Shown here piece after piece: positions 1-5,833 of a DNA stretch of 9,447 nucleotides. The stretch's first letter is position 1. Each line of letters starts with the position of its first letter. The DNA lies in assembly GCA_016763955.1 (NCBI GenBank), contig JAESSU010000459.1, positions 1 through 9,447 on the forward strand, in the 5' to 3' direction. The DNA comes from Phycisphaeraceae bacterium (GTDB taxonomy: Bacteria; Planctomycetota; Phycisphaerae; Phycisphaerales; Phycisphaeraceae). Position numbers and translations under genes: made by a program. The notes beneath the pieces were generated by a model that did no database searches, was not told where the DNA came from, and worked only from the letters and a program-made list of their open reading frames with translations.

Positions 1-17
1 CGGCCCCCGGAAGTTAA
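1..17 (+). CDS. Possible 3' end of an upstream gene (partial)
   Basis: In the third frame the first bases read Ala-Pro-Gly-Ser followed by TAA at 15-17, and a strong rho-independent terminator begins 14 bases later. This is the arrangement expected for the tail of a gene entering from the left. A second frame ends with TGA at 23-25 and cannot be excluded. Too little is present to say what the protein is. Confidence 0.3.
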
Positions 18-30
18 GACAATGAATCTC

Positions 31-67
31 AAGCACCCTTGCGCTTTGGCGTGAGGGTGCTTTTTTT
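31..67 (+). terminator. Rho-independent terminator of the upstream gene
   Basis: AAGCACCCT (31-39) pairs perfectly with AGGGTGCTT (54-62). The stem can be extended by TGC/GTG with wobble pairs around an eight-base loop, and a run of seven T follows from 61. It points along the plus strand and so ends transcription arriving from the left edge. This separates that gene from the methyltransferase downstream. Confidence 0.9.
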
Positions 68-266
68 GTTTATAGCGCAGAGATTGTTAGGTGTTGGTAA
101 TAACCCAAGCCCAATGATGAGTCCCTTAGGGACGAATCGCGGGATTCAGGGTCGCCTTTGTCCTATCAATTCAAAAATTCGTAAAGTGCCATCCACGGTC
201 ATGAGATAAAATTCTGAGGGGATACCCGTACGCCAAAGCGTTTAGCGTTAAAGCTTCCGGGGGGGC
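68..266. other. Non-coding region with tandem hairpins before the methyltransferase
   Basis: No convincing gene lies here. Two adjacent perfect hairpins are visible: GTCCC-TTA-GGGAC (121-133) and GAATC-GCGG-GATTC (134-147). The flanks GCCC (109-112) and GGGT (149-152) can close both into a three-way junction. The single-stranded link TGATGA (115-120), together with stem II and the following GAA, looks like part of a hammerhead ribozyme core, but two key positions do not match (see findings). The right edge holds GCTTCC followed by seven G and a C (253-266), which recurs inverted near the methyltransferase 3' end. Confidence 0.4.
253..266 (+). repeat. Left arm of a 14-base perfect inverted repeat around the methyltransferase
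   Basis: GCTTCC followed by seven G and a C. Its exact reverse complement occurs at 1163-1176, inside the 3' end of the methyltransferase gene. The ten-base core CCCCCGGAAG also appears at 4-13. The repeat may mark a cassette boundary or be a chance result of GC-rich proline codons. Confidence 0.5.
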
Positions 267-295
267 TTGCGCGCTATGACGAATTGCGCTACAAT
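267..295 (+). promoter_or_regulatory. Sigma-70-like promoter of the methyltransferase gene
   Basis: TTGCGC (267-272) as -35 is followed after exactly 17 bases by TACAAT (290-295) as -10. The -10 box matches the consensus at five of six positions, while the -35 box matches only in its TTG. Six bases separate the -10 box from the ATG at 302, so the expected start of transcription falls on or next to that A. This would give a leaderless mRNA, which fits the absence of a Shine-Dalgarno sequence. Confidence 0.55.
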
Positions 296-301
296 CTATC
301 C

Positions 302-1225
302 ATGGCAAAAAAGACTCCCCAACTCCCTCACAACGAGATTGTTCTAGGTGATTGTATTAAGACGATGAACAGTTGGCCCGAGGATCAGGCTGATCTGATT
401 TTCGCGGACCCGCCGTACAACATTGGCTACCAGTACGATCATTATGAAGACAAGCGCGATGATGATGAGTACGTGCAGTGGACACAGGATTGGATCGCTG
501 GGTGTGCACGATTGCTTAAACCGACGGGGAGTTTTTATATTCTCATTGGTGATGAGTATGCTGCTGAGACGCGGATGTATCTCAAAAAGCTTGAACGTGA
601 AAAAAAATTGGTGATGCGAAATTGGATCATTTGGCATTACACATTTGGCCAGAACTGTAAGATTAAATTCAATCGTTCGCACGCACATTTGTTTTATTGT
701 GTGGGGCCTGCCCTTTTTGATTGTAAGAATGTGATCAAGAATACGCCGTTCACTTTTAACCGTTTAGAGATCGCGGTTCCCTCTGCAAGGCAGACCACCT
801 ACAACGACAAACGGGCTAACAGCTCAGGGAAGATGCCCGACGATACGTGGTATTTGCGGCCTCAAAATGCGATGACGGACGAATTTTGTCATTATTTTGG
901 CCCTAGCGAAGACACCTGGTATGAACCACGTCTTTGCGGCACATTCAAGGAACGACAGCAGTGGCACCCCTGCCAATTGCCCGAATCTCTGCTGATGCGA
1001 ATCATTAAACTTTCAAGTCACTCAGGAGACTTGGTCTTCGATCCCTTTTCGGGCAGCGGGACAACCTTAGCGGTCGCTAACAAACTAGATAGAAAGTGGT
1101 TAGGTTGTGAGCTTAGTGAACAGTATGCTCGCAAAGCAAGCCAGCGAATCGAGACAATCACAGCCCCCCCGGAAGCATTAATTGGCACTCAAGGCAATGC
1201 GACAGACAAAAATAATCTGTTTTAG
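302..1225 (+). CDS. Beta-class site-specific DNA methyltransferase (orphan)
   Basis: This predicted DNA amino-methyltransferase transfers a methyl group from S-adenosylmethionine to adenine N6 or cytosine N4. The catalytic motif IV, ADPPYNIGY, lies near the N-terminus (DPPY at residues 36-39). The SAM-binding motif I, FDPFSGSGTT, lies at 246-255. The order IV, target-recognition region, I is that of the beta class (HinfI/CcrM type). DPPY favours m6A, but the recognition site cannot be read from sequence. The length of 307 residues is normal and both motifs are intact. An in-frame TTG at 284 would add six residues, but it overlaps the predicted -10 box, so the ATG at 302 is preferred. No restriction endonuclease gene is adjacent, so it may act in regulation or as a solitary protective enzyme. 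The gene ends with TAG. Confidence 0.9.
   Translation: MAKKTPQLPHNEIVLGDCIKTMNSWPEDQADLIFADPPYNIGYQYDHYEDKRDDDEYVQWTQDWIAGCARLLKPTGSFYILIGDEYAAETRMYLKKLEREKKLVMRNWIIWHYTFGQNCKIKFNRSHAHLFYCVGPALFDCKNVIKNTPFTFNRLEIAVPSARQTTYNDKRANSSGKMPDDTWYLRPQNAMTDEFCHYFGPSEDTWYEPRLCGTFKERQQWHPCQLPESLLMRIIKLSSHSGDLVFDPFSGSGTTLAVANKLDRKWLGCELSEQYARKASQRIETITAPPEALIGTQGNATDKNNLF
1163..1176 (-). repeat. Right arm of the 14-base inverted repeat
   Basis: G, seven C and GGAAGC: the exact reverse complement of 253-266. It lies in codons for Pro-Pro-Glu-Ala near the end of the methyltransferase and so is also coding sequence. The mismatches begin immediately outside the 14 bases on both sides. Confidence 0.5.
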
Positions 1226-1310
1226 TCTTTTGTATATAGTGGATTACTTTGTTTGAAAAATGGGAATAAAAAGACGTTCAATTTAATTTTTTATTGGACA
1301 TTACTAGGTT

Positions 1311-1338
1311 TTGAGCCGTAATGTGTGTAAAATAGTAT
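1311..1338 (+). promoter_or_regulatory. Weak candidate promoter of the flgM-like gene
   Basis: TTGAGC (1311-1316) and TAGTAT (1333-1338) are 16 bases apart and each matches the sigma-70 consensus at four of six positions. The predicted start near 1345 would leave a short leader containing GGGGAG (1348-1353). TAAAAT at 1328-1333 is an alternative -10 without a good -35. The surrounding region from 1226 is AT-rich. No sigma-28 consensus was recognised. Confidence 0.25.
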
Positions 1339-1384
1339 TAGTGGGTCGGGGAGACGGTCTTTGAACCGCCACGGCCTGTGGCAT

Positions 1385-1696
1385 ATGCCCGCACGAAATG
1401 CAGGAGGCAAATCCATTAAAATAAACCCATCTAACCAAGCAGGTGCTGAGTTTGCTCAAGCTGTTCGTCGTTATGAAAAAGCGCACGCCCAGCATGCTGT
1501 CACATCGTCGCCAGTTCAAAAAGATGTTGTTGAGATTTCCAATTTGGCTCGTGTCTTGAGTCAGGAAGATCAAGCTCAAAGTGTCCGATGGGAATTGATT
1601 GAAAAGGTCAAAGCACAAATCAGTGATGGGACCTATGATTCGCCTGACAAAATTGATCAGGTGGTTGAGCGATTGTTTAAAGACCTTGATCAATAG
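1385..1696 (+). CDS. flgM: FlgM-like anti-sigma-28 factor
   Basis: A small soluble protein of about 103 residues. Its second half reads like the FlgM family: VEISNLARVLS, then a charged helix, then the signature-like AQISDGTYDSPDKIDQVVERL ending FKDL. FlgM proteins bind the flagellar sigma factor FliA and hold it inactive until the hook is complete; FlgM itself is then exported. The N-terminal half is polar and probably disordered, as is usual in the family. No flagellar genes lie nearby. Three starts compete: TTG 1361 with GGGGAG seven bases upstream, ATG 1385 without a visible ribosome site, and ATT 1415 with a perfect AGGAGG seven bases upstream. The ATG is listed as the conservative choice. 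The gene ends with TAG. Confidence 0.72.
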   Translation: MPARNAGGKSIKINPSNQAGAEFAQAVRRYEKAHAQHAVTSSPVQKDVVEISNLARVLSQEDQAQSVRWELIEKVKAQISDGTYDSPDKIDQVVERLFKDLDQ

Positions 1697-1840
1697 TTTA
1701 GAAATTGAATTTAGATAACAAAATGATGTCCTGTGATTGTTGCAGAGGTTTTTGCATGCGCTTTGTTTGTTTTAGCCACGCAGTAAATGATGCGTGAGTT
1801 GGTGGATACGACCCATCGAACAGTTAGATACGATCGCGCA
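1697..1840. other. Convergent intergenic region
   Basis: This lies between the 3' ends of the flgM-like gene (plus) and the SGNH gene (minus). One six-base hairpin, CACGCA (1777-1782) with TGCGTG (1791-1796), is present but has no T tract in either direction. No clear terminator or gene was found. Confidence 0.4.
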
Positions 1841-2830
1841 TCAGTGTGATTTATCGATAGTAGAATTGGCTAAGTCTTGAAAGTGCAGGTGTTGTTTACG
1901 CCATTGCTGCACTTTACTGGCCAGCAGTTTACTGAAGACATGAGCTCCAGATTCTGAGAGGTGGCCGTCTGAGTAGTTGTCAATGTTCCGGGTAAACTCG
2001 CGATATTCAGAGGCGTTCATATCAAAAACCAAGTCTTTTTCGGTGAAGACGTGATGGACTTGATTTTTGTAATCTTTCCATCCTTGGCTTCCGTATTGTT
2101 TGTTGAATAGTCCTTTGTAGATGGGATAATAGTAAGCGATAATGTTGATGTTCTTTGCTCGGGCGAGTTCGAAAAGTTCTTTGAGTTGATCGACAGCACG
2201 GGTGTCTACAAAATCTGTATGGCTACCATATTCTGAAGGTAAGTCTAGATAGGGCAAGTTCTCTGAAGCGAATTTCGTTTTTTTCCATGCTTTAAGTTGG
2301 AAATTCGTTGTTCCCCATTGACTGTTGTTGAATTCTGCGTGAGATTCCGAGTTTAATTGGATGGCGATTTTAGAGCAAAAAATCTTAAAGCTTAGTTCCC
2401 CGCATAATGTATCGATATAGGTTGTCTGGGTCAGTTGATTGCTTTTGATGCCGTGGTCTTTGGTAATAAAAGGCGACATGCAGACGATTAGGATTTTGAA
2501 TTTCCCAGTATTCATAGCGGACTCAACTAGGAGTTTGAGTTCGGTTGCATTGCCACCGCCGATGGAGAGGTTATAGACTTTGAAGTCTTTGATGGGTTGG
2601 GTGTAGATGTTGTCGGAATACGAGGGGCCGATGAGTAAGCCGTTGAAATTTTCGGGGATATAGCGTTTCGTCAGTAAATATTTTGAAGCTCGTTCATATT
2701 TATTGATATAGCAGTTGTCTTTTGAATACCACAGTCCAAAATCGTTGATGCATAGGTTGTAAGTAACCCATGCTAACGGCAGACCAATCGCTAAGCCTAA
2801 AACCCAGAGAAAATATTTTTTAGAAGTCAT
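1841..2830 (-). CDS. SGNH-like protein, probable partner of the MBOAT O-acyltransferase
   Basis: A 329-residue protein with one N-terminal membrane helix (about 6-27) and an extracytoplasmic SGNH-like domain, of the kind that pairs with MBOAT proteins (AlgJ/AlgX style) to acetylate polysaccharides. Visible blocks are LLIGPSYSDN with Ser70 as the likely nucleophile, NLSIGGGN (about 87-94) supplying the Gly/Asn blocks, and YSDGHLSESG with Asp288 and His290 as the likely rest of the triad. The Asp-x-His spacing differs from the usual Asp-x-x-His, so catalytic activity is inferred, not shown. Its ATG overlaps the last 11 bases of the MBOAT gene and no ribosome site is evident, so translational coupling is likely. 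The gene ends with TGA, and its N-terminal half is AT-rich in codon choice. Confidence 0.75.
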   Translation of the reverse strand: MTSKKYFLWVLGLAIGLPLAWVTYNLCINDFGLWYSKDNCYINKYERASKYLLTKRYIPENFNGLLIGPSYSDNIYTQPIKDFKVYNLSIGGGNATELKLLVESAMNTGKFKILIVCMSPFITKDHGIKSNQLTQTTYIDTLCGELSFKIFCSKIAIQLNSESHAEFNNSQWGTTNFQLKAWKKTKFASENLPYLDLPSEYGSHTDFVDTRAVDQLKELFELARAKNINIIAYYYPIYKGLFNKQYGSQGWKDYKNQVHHVFTEKDLVFDMNASEYREFTRNIDNYSDGHLSESGAHVFSKLLASKVQQWRKQHLHFQDLANSTIDKSH

Positions 2831-4364
2831 AGTACAGGAACTCGGAGATGGAATTTGTCATCATGTTATAGATGGCAAAGAGGAGTGAAAAAACAGTTAG
2901 TAGGATACAAACCCAGTCATAGTTAAAAACAAGCCAGCCTTGCTTTTTTTGGGGCAGAGGACTGTGTGAGTGATGTTTGGTACTCATAAACTGTTCAGAG
3001 TTGGGCATGATAAAAGCAATGAACATGGCCACTGGCAGCCAGACTCGTAGGATTCTTTTGTGTGTATGGTAGGCTCCGAGTGCGTTGGGAACCGTGTTGG
3101 ACCAATGGGCCAGAAATGGCCAGTCTTTGACGAGTTGGCTTGGCAGGTCCATGTGTGTGATGTTGCTCATGGTTAAGATGATTTGCCATGCATCACTAGC
3201 GTTTTGGGCTCTGAAAAAGATCCAACAAATCATCACAAAGAGAAAAGTGAGGCAGATGCCAGTGAATCGATACCACCAGTGATATTGCAGTGTTTGGAGG
3301 TTGCATAATTTAAGTAGGTTTCGCCAAGCGTGATTGATGATTAGGCACAAGCCATGTAATGTTCCCCAGATGACGAATCCCCAGCCCGCGCCATGCCATA
3401 TTCCGCCTAGAACCATTGTGATCAGCAGGTTGCGATAGCGGTTGAATCGGCCGCTTCGGTTCCCTCCTAATGGGATGTAGAGATAGTCTCGTAGAAAGCT
3501 TGAGAGCGTGATATGCCAATGACGCCAGAAGTCGATGATACTCGCTGATTTGTAGGGTGAGTAAAAGTTTAGAGGCAAGATGATGCCGAACATGCGTGCT
3601 GCGCCAATGGCCATGTCTGAATAGCCTGAAAAGTCAAAGTAAATTTGGAATGTGTAAGCCAGCGTGCCCGCCCATGCATCAATGGGAAGTATGGGATGGC
3701 CTTGGTGGGTGTTATCAAAAACCAGCTGGGCCATAGGCGCTAGATTATCAGCGATGATGACTTTTTTAAATAATCCTAATGCGAAAAGGGTGATGCCCAC
3801 GGACAGGTTTTGCCAGTTGAATTGCCCCGATTGATCTTTGTCAAATTGGGGCATCATTTGGCTGTGATGCACAATCGGGCCAGCAATAAGTTGCGGGAAA
3901 AAGGTGACGAAGGTGGTATAGGTCAGCAGCTTCCCCGGCCGGATTTTTCCTTGATAGATGTCAAACAGATAGGCAATCTGCTGGAACGTAAAAAAAGAAA
4001 TTCCCAGTGGCAAAATAATCTTGTCTATATGCCAGTCGTGGGTTTGAAACAGGTTGATCTGGTCAAAAAAGAAGTTGGTGTACTTGAAAAAGAACAGCGC
4101 CCCCAAATTGGCAAGGAGCCCCAACAGGAATAAGGGGCGTTTGCCCTTGGGCCATTTGTAAATAGCGTGGCTAGCGCCGAAGTTCGCAGCCATGGAAAGC
4201 ACGATGACTAATAGATAAGGCGGATTCCACCATGCGTAATAGAACAAGGAGGTTAATGTCAGCACCGCCATGGCCAGTGTAAAATTTCGCCTGCGTGCTA
4301 GATAGTAGAGTAGCAATGCGATCGGCAAAAAGCCTGCAATAAATTCGATAGAACTAAATAGCAA
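2820..4364 (-). CDS. MBOAT family membrane O-acyltransferase (AlgI-like)
   Basis: A 514-residue polytopic membrane protein of the AlgI branch of MBOAT, which passes acyl (usually acetyl) groups across the membrane for O-acylation of exported glycans. The family start MLFSSIEF and the early helices are typical. DFWRHWHITLSSF (about 278-290, His284) and LGGIWHGAGW (about 319-328, catalytic His324) give the two conserved His positions. The start is a TTG, supported by the family N-terminus beginning right there and by CAGGG (4373-4377) eight bases upstream. The length is normal and nothing is broken. It is followed by the overlapping SGNH gene, the standard partner arrangement. Acetylation of the polysaccharide exported by the nearby Wza-like protein is an inference from position. 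The exact acceptor is unknown. Confidence 0.92.
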   Translation of the reverse strand: MLFSSIEFIAGFLPIALLLYYLARRRNFTLAMAVLTLTSLFYYAWWNPPYLLVIVLSMAANFGASHAIYKWPKGKRPLFLLGLLANLGALFFFKYTNFFFDQINLFQTHDWHIDKIILPLGISFFTFQQIAYLFDIYQGKIRPGKLLTYTTFVTFFPQLIAGPIVHHSQMMPQFDKDQSGQFNWQNLSVGITLFALGLFKKVIIADNLAPMAQLVFDNTHQGHPILPIDAWAGTLAYTFQIYFDFSGYSDMAIGAARMFGIILPLNFYSPYKSASIIDFWRHWHITLSSFLRDYLYIPLGGNRSGRFNRYRNLLITMVLGGIWHGAGWGFVIWGTLHGLCLIINHAWRNLLKLCNLQTLQYHWWYRFTGICLTFLFVMICWIFFRAQNASDAWQIILTMSNITHMDLPSQLVKDWPFLAHWSNTVPNALGAYHTHKRILRVWLPVAMFIAFIMPNSEQFMSTKHHSHSPLPQKKQGWLVFNYDWVCILLTVFSLLFAIYNMMTNSISEFLYYDF

Positions 4365-4402
4365 AAATTAAACCCTGTAGGATACGAGTAAAATGAAGTG
4401 AA

Positions 4403-4431
4403 ATTATATCCCGCAGGTTGGTGCCCGGCAA
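4403..4431 (-). promoter_or_regulatory. Sigma-70 promoter of the MBOAT-SGNH pair
   Basis: On the minus strand TTGCCG (4426-4431) serves as -35, followed by a 17-base spacer and a perfect TATAAT -10 (4403-4408). Transcription should begin near 4396 and leave a leader of about 32 bases before the TTG start at 4364. It lies in the 108-base gap after gpsA, so the acylation pair can be transcribed independently of gpsA. No convincing terminator for gpsA was seen, so read-through is also possible. Confidence 0.65.
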
Positions 4432-4472
4432 ACACGAAAAATGATCAGAACACCCACAGAGGTCGCATCTAT

Positions 4473-5489
4473 TTAGACCTGTTCAGATTTGAGTTGTCGG
4501 TTCATCAGTTGGCTAATAGCTGTGATCGGGTCGAGATTTTCAAAGAGAACACGGTACACCGCAGCGGTGATGGGCATTTCCACGTTGTGCTGTTTGGCAA
4601 GTTGCATCACTGCTTTGGTGGTGGGAATGCCTTCCACGACATCGTTGGATTCATCAAGGATTTGCTGGGCGGTTTGACCTTGTCCGAGTTTTTCGCCGCA
4701 TGTGCGATTGCGACCGGTGGGACTAAAGCAGGTGGTTGCAAGGTCTCCGACACCTGCGATGCCAAAGAAGGTCTCAGGCTGTGCGCCCATGGCTGTGCCG
4801 AGTCTGAGGATTTCAGCGAGTCCACGTGCAAGCAACGCGCTCTTGGCATTGTTACCGGCTTGGAGCCCGTCGAGAATTCCTGCTGCAAGGGCAATGACGT
4901 TTTTGGTTGCGCCTGCTAATTCTACGCCCAGTAAATCTGTGAGGGTGTACACGCGGAACCAGTTGCAGGTAAAAGTTTCTTGCAACAGTTTGGCAAAGGC
5001 TTCGTCTTTACTTGCCGCAATGACTGTCGCAGGTAAACAGCGGGCGAGTTCTTCAGCGATGGTCGGGCCTGAGATCGTGCCCATGGGGCCCAGGGGCGCA
5101 TTATTTTTTTCTAGGGTGTCCGTGAGGATTTGAGTGGGGCTAAGCAATGTCCCAATTTCAATTCCCTTGGCCATGGAGACGATGGGCAGGGGTTTGTCGA
5201 TATGCTCCGCAAGTCGCCCCCAGACACTGCGGATGTGTTGTGTGGGGACGGTGGAGATGAGCAGCTGTGTGTCCTGTAATGCTTCGTGGATATCAGCTGT
5301 GATATGAATTTCTGGGGGGATGGGATAGCCGGGCAAATGTTTTATGTTTTGCCTAGTTTGAATCATCGCGTTCACGCTAGACTCAAAAGTACCCCATAAG
5401 GTGACATCCAGGCCTTGGCTTTTAAGCATCAAAGCTGTGACGGTTCCCATGGATCCTGTTCCGATAACGCTGGCTTTGTTTATACCCAT
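4473..5489 (-). CDS. gpsA: Glycerol-3-phosphate dehydrogenase [NAD(P)+]
   Basis: A cytoplasmic enzyme that interconverts dihydroxyacetone phosphate and sn-glycerol 3-phosphate with NAD(P)H, supplying the backbone of phospholipids. The Rossmann motif GTGSMG is at residues 10-15. SMAKGIE carries Lys108 and LAGATKNV carries Lys196, the expected catalytic lysines. GDLATTC with GRNR (about 259-262) forms the substrate phosphate site, and VEGIPTTKAV is the usual C-terminal block. The length of 338 residues is normal. The start at 5489 puts the GxGxxG motif where the family has it. The ATG at 5498 (adding Met-Leu-Phe) has GGA five bases upstream and is a fair alternative. A TTG at 5525 is unlikely. 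The gene ends with TAA. Confidence 0.95.
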   Translation of the reverse strand: MGINKASVIGTGSMGTVTALMLKSQGLDVTLWGTFESSVNAMIQTRQNIKHLPGYPIPPEIHITADIHEALQDTQLLISTVPTQHIRSVWGRLAEHIDKPLPIVSMAKGIEIGTLLSPTQILTDTLEKNNAPLGPMGTISGPTIAEELARCLPATVIAASKDEAFAKLLQETFTCNWFRVYTLTDLLGVELAGATKNVIALAAGILDGLQAGNNAKSALLARGLAEILRLGTAMGAQPETFFGIAGVGDLATTCFSPTGRNRTCGEKLGQGQTAQQILDESNDVVEGIPTTKAVMQLAKQHNVEMPITAAVYRVLFENLDPITAISQLMNRQLKSEQV

Positions 5490-5565
5490 GAAAAGCATTG
5501 TGGTCCGATAGTTTCTACTTGGCAAGGCGAGGTGTTGAACAAATTGTGAAATGGCATCATTTTTT

Positions 5566-5580
5566 GCGCAACATTTGCGC
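5566..5580. other. Short perfect hairpin / operator-like palindrome upstream of gpsA
   Basis: GCGCAA (5566-5571) and TTGCGC (5575-5580) form a perfect six-base stem around CAT, with T runs on both sides of the plus strand. It lies between the candidate gpsA promoter and the gpsA start and could be an operator or leader hairpin. As a plus-strand terminator it has no obvious gene to end. Confidence 0.35.
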
Positions 5581-5611
5581 TTTTATTGGCCTTACATAAA
5601 AGAAGGTCCAG

Positions 5612-5640
5612 ATAAAGGTAATGTTTTTTACGGATGTCAA
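5612..5640 (-). promoter_or_regulatory. gpsA: Candidate gpsA promoter
   Basis: A perfect TTGACA -35 on the minus strand (5635-5640) is followed after 17 bases by CTTTAT (5612-5617), which matches the -10 consensus at only three positions. Transcription would start near 5605, giving a leader of about 115 bases that contains the GCGCAA/TTGCGC hairpin. The call rests on the perfect -35. Confidence 0.35.
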
Positions 5641-5833
5641 CCGATAAGACCTAACAGTCAGGAGAAGGTCGAGAGTGACCAGGAATCCGACCTGACCGCG
5701 CGGTTGGCATTGTGAGTTAGTTGGGGAGTGGTCTGCTGTTGAAAGTCAGGATGACGATCAGAGTAGGTCAGATGCCAGACGTGTAAAGGATCCGCCGTAA
5801 CTGGCGAATATAAGATGAGATGATGGAATAGCC

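Larger units (their letters stand above)
5499..5833. other. Divergent intergenic region between gpsA and the exporter
   Basis: About 335 bases without a supported gene. Besides the gpsA signals, it holds GTCAGG and AGGTCG segments (5656-5670) that can pair with CGACCTGAC (about 5687-5695), and CGCC/GGCG (5793-5806) just ahead of TATAAG (5809-5814). TATAAG could be the exporter's -10, but no -35 stands at the right distance, so an activator or another sigma factor is possible. GATGGAA before the ATG at 5834 is a weak ribosome site. Confidence 0.4.

Noticed and set aside
1777..1796. CACGCA/TGCGTG hairpin between the convergent genes as a bidirectional terminator
   Set aside because: The stem is only six base pairs and no T tract follows on either strand.
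4398..5133. Long plus-strand open frames opposite gpsA
   Set aside because: They are antisense to a clearly conserved gpsA, have no recognisable family features and no start signals; they are shadows of the real gene.
5552..5567. Sigma-54-like element TGGCAT...TTGC upstream of the exporter
   Set aside because: The GG and GC are separated by 11 bases where 10 are required, and the site is about 270 bases from the exporter start. Exosortase loci can use sigma-54 control, but this site does not fit.
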